Translations under genes and position numbers: made by a program | Assembly (NCBI GenBank): GCA_964565645.1 | Contig: CAZMFQ010000001.1 | Coordinates: forward strand, 308,696-372,695 | Length of the DNA stretch: 64,000 nt | DNA from: JAHIQC01 sp964565645 | GTDB lineage: Bacteria > Actinomycetota > Coriobacteriia > Anaerosomatales > JAHIQC01 | Reading direction: 5' to 3' | Notes under the pieces: generated by a model | What the model was told of the DNA's origin: nothing | Database searches by the model: none | The model's input: only the letters and a program-made list of their open reading frames with translations | In this document: positions 57,258 through 64,000 of the stretch, in pieces | Layout of the letters: the number at the start of each line of letters is the position of its first letter | Position numbering within the stretch: the stretch's first letter is position 1

Positions 57258-59342
57258 CTACTTCAGACAGTTGGCGATCGACGTGCGCACCGCCGTACCG
57301 ACGGCATTCGGACCGCCTGCGTAGCGGACCTGTGAGATGTCGTCGGCGTTGTACTCGATGGCGGCTTCGGTCGCGGGGTGCAGGTAAGTGCCGGGAGTGA
57401 GCATCATCGTGAAGCCCTCCTGGCCCAGAGCTGCTCCCGCCGAAAGCGCATCGGGGAACTTGACGCCCGTGGAGATACCGAGCGTGTCGTAGGACATCCC
57501 CAGATCGTTCACGCCGTACTCCGAGATCAGCGCGGCGGTCTCATAGCGGGTGTCCCCACCGACTCGGTCGATCTCAGTGATGCCGAGGGCAGCCATCTGA
57601 CTCGTGACGCTCAGCGGCATGGCGACGGTACCGCCCAGCACGATCGTCCCGGTGACTCCGAGGTCGTCCATGCACGCCTCGGTCTCGGGGCTCATGCCGT
57701 CAGGGCCGGCAAGGAACACCGGGTAGCCTGCGTACGCCGCGAGCGGTGCCGCAGCCAACGCGTCCGGCCAGTTCAGACCGGTCGTCGCGAAGGCGGTGCC
57801 GTCCCACTCGTCACCCATGGCGTCCACGGTCTCGGACGCGACGACGCACGCGGTCTCGTAGCGGTCCGCGCCGGCGAATCTGACCGAGTCAGTACCGATG
57901 ATGGACTCGACATCGGCGGCGACCATCGGGGCGATGGCACCTTCGCCACCGAGGATGAAGGCCGAGGTGGCTCCGAGACGTTCGATCTCGTCAGCCACCG
58001 CATCAGGCAACTCCTCGGCGCACGCATCTCCGATGCCGTCTCCCACAAGCAGGATCGGGGCATCTATCGCGCCGGCGAATGACGCACCGGAGAGTGCATC
58101 GGGCCAGTTCTCGCCCGTCGCGATGACGACCGAGTCGGCGCCGTACGGGAACGACTGCATCGAGACCTCAACGGCCGTCTCGTAGCGGGTCTGACCCTGC
58201 AGCGGCATCTGCTGGGTGAGGGCGTCGCCCTCTCCGAGGTACTTGCCGTACAGGTCCTCCCACGTGTTGTCCTGGTAGCCGAGACCCTCGTCACGGTGGT
58301 CGTGGTATACAAGCCAGTCGTCACCGACGGCCGCACGCCCGCCGTACTTGACCCATGAGCTGGTCTCATCGTCGTACTCGGCAGCCACCAGGCAGGTCTC
58401 CTCCTCTGAGACGAGGTTGTAGCCCCAGACCTCCTGCTGCCCGTTGCGGCGATCCGGCCACACGATCCAGTCGTCACCCATCTCGGGATGCCAGCGGTTC
58501 GTGTTGTTGTAAACCGTGGAAACGGTCGTCTCTTCGCTCGTGGCGATGTCGTACATCATGATCGCATAGCGATACCCGTTGACCTGGTCGTAGTACTGCT
58601 TGCTGTATGCGACTTTGCCGTCATACACATATGGGTCGTAGGCCTGGACCCACGTGTTCACACCCAGCAACTCGCCCTCGCACACAACCGTGCGCTCGCC
58701 GGTCGAGATCTTGTAGAGCATCACGTCGTCGTAGCCATCCTCGGACCGATAGACGATGTAGTCGCCCCAGACAACCGGCTCCTGCTCGCGGTAGGTCGCG
58801 GTCGCAACCACCGACTCCACGCCGGTCGAAAGGTCCTTCATGTAGATGTCGGCGTTCTGATACTGCGAGCTCTGGTTGCGCCAGTCGACCCACGCGACCG
58901 TGTCGCCCCAGATGCTCGGATTCCCTTGACCCCACGTCTCCGACGCGACCACCGACTCCTCGCCGGTCGAGATGTCATACATGTAGACGTTGCAGTCGTT
59001 GTTGACGACACCTTCGGGATCGTTGCGATCGTCGGAGTACACCACGATATCGCCGTAGATGTCGGGGTTGGCCTGCTCGCCCGGAGCGGTGCAGATCGGG
59101 AACCGCTTGCCGGTCTCGATGTTGTAGGCCCAAATGCTCGTGTAGTCACTATCGGACTCGGACTCGGTCTTGTAGACGACGTACGGATAATCGATGGCCG
59201 GCTGAACCTGGCCGTAGTCCTCGATGAACAACGGGTATTCCCCGTCGATCGACCGCACGGCGAACGCGCTACCTGCCGAGATCGGCACCAGCGTCGCACA
59301 CAATGCGACGACCAGCGCGATGCGAAGCGAACGGATACGCAT
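57258..59342 (-). CDS. Exported beta-propeller protein with type 2 cell-wall-binding repeats
   Basis: A 694-residue surface protein. A signal peptide (cut after 'SAFA') is followed by about five TolB-like propeller blades with the recurring 'STGEESVV' and 'WGDTVAWVDWRN' pattern. Three cell-wall-binding repeats follow ('GQTRYETAVEVSMQSF', 'GADRYETACVVASETV', 'GDTRYETAALISEYGV', each with a 'NWPDALS'-type segment), anchoring it to cell-wall glycopolymer. ATG 59342 follows 'gaggggggagccc'. It is intact, unlike the frameshifted relative at 42601-44834. The propeller ligand is unknown. Confidence 0.88.
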   Translation of the reverse strand: MRIRSLRIALVVALCATLVPISAGSAFAVRSIDGEYPLFIEDYGQVQPAIDYPYVVYKTESESDSDYTSIWAYNIETGKRFPICTAPGEQANPDIYGDIVVYSDDRNDPEGVVNNDCNVYMYDISTGEESVVASETWGQGNPSIWGDTVAWVDWRNQSSQYQNADIYMKDLSTGVESVVATATYREQEPVVWGDYIVYRSEDGYDDVMLYKISTGERTVVCEGELLGVNTWVQAYDPYVYDGKVAYSKQYYDQVNGYRYAIMMYDIATSEETTVSTVYNNTNRWHPEMGDDWIVWPDRRNGQQEVWGYNLVSEEETCLVAAEYDDETSSWVKYGGRAAVGDDWLVYHDHRDEGLGYQDNTWEDLYGKYLGEGDALTQQMPLQGQTRYETAVEVSMQSFPYGADSVVIATGENWPDALSGASFAGAIDAPILLVGDGIGDACAEELPDAVADEIERLGATSAFILGGEGAIAPMVAADVESIIGTDSVRFAGADRYETACVVASETVDAMGDEWDGTAFATTGLNWPDALAAAPLAAYAGYPVFLAGPDGMSPETEACMDDLGVTGTIVLGGTVAMPLSVTSQMAALGITEIDRVGGDTRYETAALISEYGVNDLGMSYDTLGISTGVKFPDALSAGAALGQEGFTMMLTPGTYLHPATEAAIEYNADDISQVRYAGGPNAVGTAVRTSIANCLK

Positions 59343-59508
59343 GGGCTCCCCCCTCGGGACGTGCCACTGGGCAGTGGCGATACTCTGTAGCCAGAGGGTA
59401 TCCATCTATCGGACGGAGCGGGCGCCGCTGGGCGACCTGGGTCTCCCTGAATGGACGAAACGCGGGTGCCGTCGGACGGACTGCGGGATATTGGAGCTAG
59501 TAGCCCGT

Positions 59509-61632
59509 CTACCTGCGCTTGCGGTGCCCGTAGGCAGAGCCCTTGCGAGAGGTGCTCCGCAGCCGGTCCAGGACCTCGTCTTCCGAGGAGCGCTCCACCT
59601 CGGCCTTGAGCTTGACCACCTGGTCGCGCAGACGCGCCGCCGACTCGAAGTCCAGCGCGTCCGACGCGTGCGCCATGTCCTCCTCGAGGGTCGAGATGAT
59701 GCGCATGACCTCGTCGCGCGGCATCTTGGCGAGTTCGCGCGCGGCCTCGGCCGCCGTCGTGAGCTGCGCGTCCCCCTCGCGCACGTACTGGACGATATCG
59801 GCGATGGCCTTCCGGATCGTCTTGGGCTCGATCCCGTTCTCCTGGTTGAACCGCTGCTGGATCTCCCGTCTGCGCTCGGTTTCGTCCATGGCATGACGCA
59901 TGGAGTCGGTCACCTTGTCGGCGTACAGGATGACCTGGCCAGAGACGTTACGGGCCGCACGGCCGATGGTCTGGATCAGCGAGCGGTGATTGCGCAGGAA
60001 ACCTTCCTTGTCCGCGTCGAGGATGGCGACCAGGGAGACCTCCGGCAGGTCGAGGCCCTCGCGCAGCAGGTTGATGCCGACCAGGCAGTCGAACTCGCCG
60101 AGTCGCAGGTCCCTCAGGATGTCGATACGCTCGAGCGTGCCGATGTCCGAGTGCAGGTAGCGGGCCTTGATCCCCTGCTCGACCAGATAGTCCGTCAGGT
60201 CCTCGGCCATCTTCTTGGTGAGCGTGGTGACGAGCACGCGTTCATCGGACTCGACCCTGCCGCGGACCTCGTGGACGATGTCGTCGACCTGTCCTTTGAC
60301 CGGTCGGACCACGACCTGCGGGTCGATCAGTCCGGTGGGACGGATGATCTGCTCGACGACCTGCTCGGCCACGCGCAGTTCGTAGTCCCCCGGCGTCGCC
60401 GAGACATGGATGAACTGCGGCACGCGCTGCTCGAACTCGTCGAACCGCAGCGGCCGGTTGTCGAGCGCGCTCGGGAGTCTGAACCCGTGTTCCACGAGGT
60501 TCAGCTTCCGGCTGCGATCACCCTCGTGCATCCCGCGGATCTGCGGCACGGTGACGTGGCTCTCGTCGATGATGCACAGGAAGTCTTTGGGGAAGTAGTC
60601 GATCAGCGTGCTCGCCGGTTCTCCGGCGGAGCGCCCGTCGAGATGCCGCGAATAGTTCTCGATACCGCTGCAGAAGCCCATCGTCTCGAGCATCTCAAGG
60701 TCGTAGTTCGTGCGCATCTCGAGTCGCTGCGCCTCGAGCAGCTTGCCTTCGGCGCGCAGTTCCGCCAGACGTTGGGTGAGCTCGGCCTGGATGGTCCCGA
60801 TGGCGACCTTCATCTTGTCGGGTGCGGTGACATAGTGTGTCGCCGGCCAGATCGGCAGCCACTTGTACTGGTTCAGCACCTCACCGGTGACCTGGTCGAC
60901 CTCCGCAATCGACTCGACAGTATCGCCGAAGAGTCCCACCCGGACCGGATGGTCCGCATAGGGCGGGTATACGTCGAGCACATCGCCTCGCACGCGGAAG
61001 GTGCCGCGCGTCAGATCGTAGTCGTTGCGGTCGTACTGGATCTCGATGAGGTCGCGGATCAGACGGTCACGGTCGTACTCGTCGTCGACGGTCAGGAACG
61101 CGGCCATCCCCGCATAGTCTTCCGGCGAGCCGATGCCGTAGATGCAGCTGACGCTGGCCACGACGACAACATCGCGCCTCGAGAGCAGCGCGGCCGTCGC
61201 GGCGTGACGAAGCTTCTCGACCTCTTCGTTGATCGTGGCGTCCTTCTCGATGAAGGTATCGGTGGTCGCGACATACGCCTCGGGCTGGTAGTAGTCATAG
61301 TAGGAGACGAAGTAGACGACCGCGTTCTCGGGCAGGAACTCCCGGAGCTCGGAGGCAAGCTGGGCCGCGAGCGTCTTGTTCGGCGCCATGATGAGCGTCG
61401 GCTTCTGGACCGCCTCGATGGTCTTGGCCATGGTGAAGGTCTTGCCGGACCCCGTCACGCCCAGGAGCGTCTGGTAGCGCAGGCCCTCGCGGATCCCGTC
61501 CGCCAACTGCCCGATGGCGACGGGCTGGTCCCCGGCGGGCTCGAACTCCGAGACGACTGACAACGGACGGCCCTCGATACGCAGGTCCGCCCTCGCGCCC
61601 CCGAATTCGGCCCTCGATCCGTCGTCGCTCAT
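59509..61632 (-). CDS. uvrB: UvrABC excinuclease subunit B
   Basis: A 707-residue helicase-like repair protein. Walker A is 'GVTGSGKTFTMAK', the damage-probing beta-hairpin is in 'YYDYYQPEAYVATTDTFIEK', the DE box is 'CIIDESHVT' and motif VI is 'QTIGRAARN'. The UVR domain that contacts UvrA/UvrC is at the C-terminus ('DFESAARLRDQVVKLKAEVE'). ATG 61632 begins after a two-base gap from the lytic transglycosylase stop. It completes NER with uvrA and uvrC, some 26 kb away; no SOS box was seen directly before it. Confidence 0.97.
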   Translation of the reverse strand: MSDDGSRAEFGGARADLRIEGRPLSVVSEFEPAGDQPVAIGQLADGIREGLRYQTLLGVTGSGKTFTMAKTIEAVQKPTLIMAPNKTLAAQLASELREFLPENAVVYFVSYYDYYQPEAYVATTDTFIEKDATINEEVEKLRHAATAALLSRRDVVVVASVSCIYGIGSPEDYAGMAAFLTVDDEYDRDRLIRDLIEIQYDRNDYDLTRGTFRVRGDVLDVYPPYADHPVRVGLFGDTVESIAEVDQVTGEVLNQYKWLPIWPATHYVTAPDKMKVAIGTIQAELTQRLAELRAEGKLLEAQRLEMRTNYDLEMLETMGFCSGIENYSRHLDGRSAGEPASTLIDYFPKDFLCIIDESHVTVPQIRGMHEGDRSRKLNLVEHGFRLPSALDNRPLRFDEFEQRVPQFIHVSATPGDYELRVAEQVVEQIIRPTGLIDPQVVVRPVKGQVDDIVHEVRGRVESDERVLVTTLTKKMAEDLTDYLVEQGIKARYLHSDIGTLERIDILRDLRLGEFDCLVGINLLREGLDLPEVSLVAILDADKEGFLRNHRSLIQTIGRAARNVSGQVILYADKVTDSMRHAMDETERRREIQQRFNQENGIEPKTIRKAIADIVQYVREGDAQLTTAAEAARELAKMPRDEVMRIISTLEEDMAHASDALDFESAARLRDQVVKLKAEVERSSEDEVLDRLRSTSRKGSAYGHRKRR

Positions 61633-61634
61633 GC

Positions 61635-62222
61635 TCACTCCGTTTCGAACTCCTGCGGATACAACCGCTCGTAGACGTCTTTGGCCCGCACGACCCGTAG
61701 AACGTAATGCTTCGTCTCGGGGAACTCGATGTTCTCCCGGATGTCCCCGCCGGGCTCGACCCATCCGTCCACGTTGCCGATCCCGGCGTTGTAGGCGGCG
61801 ACCGCGGTCTCGACCTCATGGTACCGCTCCACAAGATAGCGGACGTAGGCAGTTCCGAACTCGATGTTGACGCGCGGGTCATCGAGTTGGGCCGGATCGA
61901 ACCGCCGGTCGACCAGGCCCTGCTCCCGCAGGTCCTCGGCAGTCTGGGGCAATACCTGCATGAGCCCGATCGCGCCCGCCTCGGATACGATCGCCGGACG
62001 CCAGTCGCTCTCGGCATCGATGATCGCGGCCACGAGGTACGGATTGACCTGGTGGCGGACGCACGACTCCTCGATCGCCCCCACATACTCCTCGGGAAGC
62101 GGATAGTACCATCGCTGCCAGAACGACGGCCCCCGCAGGAACAGGAAGGTCAGCACCGCCAACAGGACCACCACGCCGAGGAGCAGGTAGCGCACCGGCC
62201 CGAACAGGCCCCTACGCGTCAA
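61635..62222 (-). CDS. Membrane-anchored lytic transglycosylase
   Basis: A 195-residue protein with one N-terminal membrane helix (about 11-29) and an SLT-type goose-lysozyme-like domain. The catalytic Glu is E71 in 'AAIIDAESDWRP', followed by 'SEAGAIGLMQVLPQTAEDL' and 'VAAYNAGIGNVDGW'. It cleaves peptidoglycan glycan strands outside the membrane. The start at ATG 62222 overlaps the coaE end by 11 bases. Confidence 0.92.
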   Translation of the reverse strand: MTRRGLFGPVRYLLLGVVVLLAVLTFLFLRGPSFWQRWYYPLPEEYVGAIEESCVRHQVNPYLVAAIIDAESDWRPAIVSEAGAIGLMQVLPQTAEDLREQGLVDRRFDPAQLDDPRVNIEFGTAYVRYLVERYHEVETAVAAYNAGIGNVDGWVEPGGDIRENIEFPETKHYVLRVVRAKDVYERLYPQEFETE

Positions 62223-62820
62223 GCGGTGCCACCTCGTCCCAATAGTCCTTCAGCTTGCCGAGGAACTCCTCCGGAGTCCCGTCGTTCGCGATGATATGCT
62301 GCGCCAGTGCGGCGCGCTCCTCGTCGGTCGCTTGACGGCTGATACGACGGCTGGCGTCCAGCGGATCCCTTCCCGCATCGACGCAACGGCGGAGACGCAC
62401 GTCGACGGGGGCCTCGATCGCCAACACCGTGTCGGCGACATCGGCGAAGATGGGTGCCTCGGCGAGCAGCGGCACCTCGAGAACAACGACCTGCGGCGGG
62501 CGCTCCATCAGCCGCAGGCTCGTGACGCCCTCCATCACCTCTCGCAGGACCAGCGGATGCACGATCTTGTTGAGCAAGGTGAGGTTGTCGTCATCGGCGA
62601 ACACGAGCGCCGCGAGCGCACCGCGATCCACAGACCCGGTGTGGTCGAGTATCTCAGACCCGAAGCGTTCCACGATCCGGTCATACGCCGTACCCGCAGG
62701 CTCGATGACCCGATGGGCGATATCGTCCAGGTCGAGGACGATGGCTCCGCGGGAGCGGAAGTACTCGGATGCGAGCGACTTGCCCGAACCCATCCCGCCG
62801 GTGACCGCGATGACATACAT
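62212..62820 (-). CDS. coaE: Dephospho-CoA kinase
   Basis: A 202-residue P-loop kinase finishing coenzyme A synthesis. Walker A is 'VTGGMGSGKSLASEYF', 'ALAALVFADDDNLTLLNKIVHP' features (in part 'NLTLLNKIVHPLV') and 'VVLEVPLLAEA' bind dephospho-CoA, and the lid has 'RISRQATDEER'. ATG 62820 begins the family-standard strand. It lies downstream of rpsA behind a terminator. Confidence 0.95.
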   Translation of the reverse strand: MYVIAVTGGMGSGKSLASEYFRSRGAIVLDLDDIAHRVIEPAGTAYDRIVERFGSEILDHTGSVDRGALAALVFADDDNLTLLNKIVHPLVLREVMEGVTSLRLMERPPQVVVLEVPLLAEAPIFADVADTVLAIEAPVDVRLRRCVDAGRDPLDASRRISRQATDEERAALAQHIIANDGTPEEFLGKLKDYWDEVAPLDA

Positions 62821-62842
62821 CCAGAGTCCTTCCTGATGAAAC

Positions 62843-62873
62843 GGGGCCGGAGGCGCATCGCGCCCCCGGCCCC
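62843..62873 (-). terminator. Terminator downstream of rpsA
   Basis: GGGGCCGG-a-GGCGC pairs with GCGCC-c-CCGGCCCC around an ATC loop, 30 bases after the rpsA stop on the minus strand. On the minus strand TTTCAT follows. Confidence 0.65.
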
Positions 62874-62905
62874 ATGCCAGAGTCGTTCATGATGCTGAGG
62901 TGATT

Positions 62906-64000
62906 CTACCCCTCGGACTCCTCGTCCTCGGACTCCTCCTCGGCAACCGCCTCTTCGACGGCCTCCTCAACGGCCTCTTCGACGACAGGCTCTTCGACGG
63001 CCTCTTCGACGACAGGCTCTTCGACGGCCTCTTCGACGACAGGCTCTTCGACGGCCTCTTCGACGATCTCCTCGGCGACAGCCTCTTCATCGGCCTCGAC
63101 CGCTTCATCGGCCTCGACCGCTTCATCGGCCACGTCGGCGTCGTCCTCGCCCTCGACCGGCTCACGCTCGGGAACGACGATCTCGATGCCGAGCGCCTCG
63201 GCGGCAGCGCGCATGGACAGCGAGATGCGGCGACGGTCCAGGTCGACGTCCATGACCTTCACGTGGACCTCGTCGCCGACATTGGCGACCTGGTCCGGCG
63301 TCTCGACATGGCCCTTGGCCATCTCGGAGATGTGAACCAGGCCCTCGACGCCGTCACCGAGCTCGACGAACGCGCCGAACGGGACGAGCTTCGTGACCTT
63401 GCCCTCGAGCAGTGAGCCCACGGGGAAGTTCTTGACGAGCTCCTGCCACGGGTCGGGCTGGGTCTGCTTGAGACCGAGGGAGATACGCTCGCGGTCCAGA
63501 TCGACCTCGAGGACCTTGACCTCGACCGGGTCGCCGACCTTGACGACCTCGGAGGGGTGGTTGACGTGGCTCCAAGAGAGCTCGGAGATGTGCACCAGAC
63601 CGTCGATACCACCGAGGTCCACGAAGGCGCCGAAGTCGACGATGCTCGAGACGGTACCCGGCAGGATCTGGCCCTTGGCCAGCTTGCCGAGGATCTCGGC
63701 GCGCTCGTGCTTGCGGCCCTCTTCGAGGACGACGCGGCGCGAAAGGACGACGTTGTTGCGGTTGCGGTCCATCTCGATGACACGCGCCTCGAGGCGGGTG
63801 CCGAGATAGGCGGCGAGGTCCTTGACGCGACGAAGGTCCACAAGCGAGGCGGGAAGGAATCCGCGCAGGCCGATGTCGATGATGAGACCGCCCTTGACGA
63901 CCTCGATGACCTCGCCCTCGACGTTCTCGCCGGAGTTGAACTTCTCCTCGATCTTGCTCCAGGCGCGCTCGTACTCGGCACGCTTCTTGGAGAGGATCAG
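62906..64000 (-). CDS. rpsA: 30S ribosomal protein S1, N-terminus cut off
   Basis: The visible 364 residues are the C-terminal part of S1, which binds mRNA at initiation; the N-terminus is beyond the window edge. Three S1 OB-fold repeats can be seen: 'GGLIIDIGLRGFLPASLVDL', 'VDFGAFVDLGGIDGLVHISE' and 'VPFGAFVELGDGVEGLVHIS'. After 'ISLSMRAAAEALG' comes a long acidic tail built from 'EEPVVEEAV' and 'AVEADE' repeats. A GTG at 63841 is internal, not the start, because the frame stays open with S1 sequence to 64000. Confidence 0.95.
   Translation of the reverse strand: MILSKKRAEYERAWSKIEEKFNSGENVEGEVIEVVKGGLIIDIGLRGFLPASLVDLRRVKDLAAYLGTRLEARVIEMDRNRNNVVLSRRVVLEEGRKHERAEILGKLAKGQILPGTVSSIVDFGAFVDLGGIDGLVHISELSWSHVNHPSEVVKVGDPVEVKVLEVDLDRERISLGLKQTQPDPWQELVKNFPVGSLLEGKVTKLVPFGAFVELGDGVEGLVHISEMAKGHVETPDQVANVGDEVHVKVMDVDLDRRRISLSMRAAAEALGIEIVVPEREPVEGEDDADVADEAVEADEAVEADEEAVAEEIVEEAVEEPVVEEAVEEPVVEEAVEEPVVEEAVEEAVEEAVAEEESEDEESEG
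62971..63051. repeat. Three perfect 27-bp tandem repeats in the rpsA tail
   Basis: The 27-base unit beginning CGGCCTCTTCGACGAC is repeated exactly at 62971-62997, 62998-63024 and 63025-63051, followed by a partial copy. Each codes for the nine-residue acidic unit EEPVVEEAV on the minus strand. Confidence 0.92.
63085..63131. repeat. 18-bp tandem repeat in the rpsA tail
   Basis: The unit CTTCATCGGCCTCGACCG occurs at 63085-63102 and 63103-63120, with a further partial copy to 63131. It codes for the six-residue unit AVEADE. Confidence 0.88.

Noticed and set aside
59224..61560. A 778-codon open frame on the plus strand opposite uvrB
   Set aside because: It mirrors the third-codon GC bias of uvrB; its translation is Arg/Asp/Val-rich without motifs, and uvrB is certain.
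62971..63131. Tandem repeats that could suggest a CRISPR array
   Set aside because: The units are adjacent without spacers and in frame with rpsA coding for an acidic tail; no cas genes are present.

Overview
The window is a gene-dense, high-GC bacterial chromosome segment. Several signs point to an Actinomycetota genome: the rapZ-yvcK-whiA-gap-pgk-tpiA block, a Gram-positive type SOS box before uvrA, 11-bp periodic GlnR-like repeats before the nitrogen genes, and two exported proteins with type 2 cell-wall-binding repeats. The cofactor-independent phosphoglycerate mutase, the B12-dependent radical SAM enzyme, the stand-alone FMN glutamate synthase and the LarE protein suggest an anaerobic, Coriobacteriia-like lineage. 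That placement is inference; no 16S gene is present.

Layout. 0-3.5 kb is a metal/thiol stress patch: a CDF zinc exporter (cut by the left edge) divergent from a CsoR/CstR-family repressor, then a thioredoxin / FmdB zinc-ribbon / DUF302 operon divergent from a membrane-anchored ferrochelatase homologue. The same ATACCCC-GGGGTAT palindrome sits in both divergent gaps, so one repressor probably controls all of them. 3.5-7.7 kb holds a PHP-domain protein and a translationally coupled trio: a radical-SAM-like protein without its cluster motif, a B12-binding radical SAM enzyme and a class I aminotransferase. 7.8-11.5 kb holds a MASE3-PAS-GAF-PP2C phosphatase, a GNAT-membrane fusion and tRNA-Leu(GAG). 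11.5-17.4 kb is a complete oppABCDF peptide importer.

17.6-29 kb, all on the minus strand, runs from a large membrane protein through rapZ, yvcK and whiA, the lower-glycolysis genes gap-pgk-tpiA-gpmI, and secG. Upstream of it lie uvrC and uvrA, with a LexA site. 34-41.6 kb holds a small lipoprotein, a glycosyltransferase and an ammonium module: amt-PII, then amt-PII-glnD. 41.6-47 kb holds a SHOCT protein, a cobalamin adenosyltransferase, a frameshifted cell-wall-binding protein and acetyl-CoA synthetase. 47-51 kb holds larE, then glnA divergent from a GltB-like synthase with four GlnR-like repeats between them.

51-57 kb holds a UbiB-family kinase, a cytochrome b-type membrane protein and an ArsR / Zn-Cd P-type ATPase pair. 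57-64 kb holds a second cell-wall-binding protein with a beta-propeller, then uvrB, a lytic transglycosylase, coaE and rpsA (cut by the right edge).

Working together: amt, PII, GlnD, GlnA and the GltB-like enzyme form an ammonium uptake and assimilation circuit, apparently under a GlnR-type regulator not encoded here. UvrA, UvrB and UvrC form nucleotide excision repair. No CRISPR array, prophage, insertion sequence or integrase was recognised, and no gene-free stretch exceeds about 300 bases.
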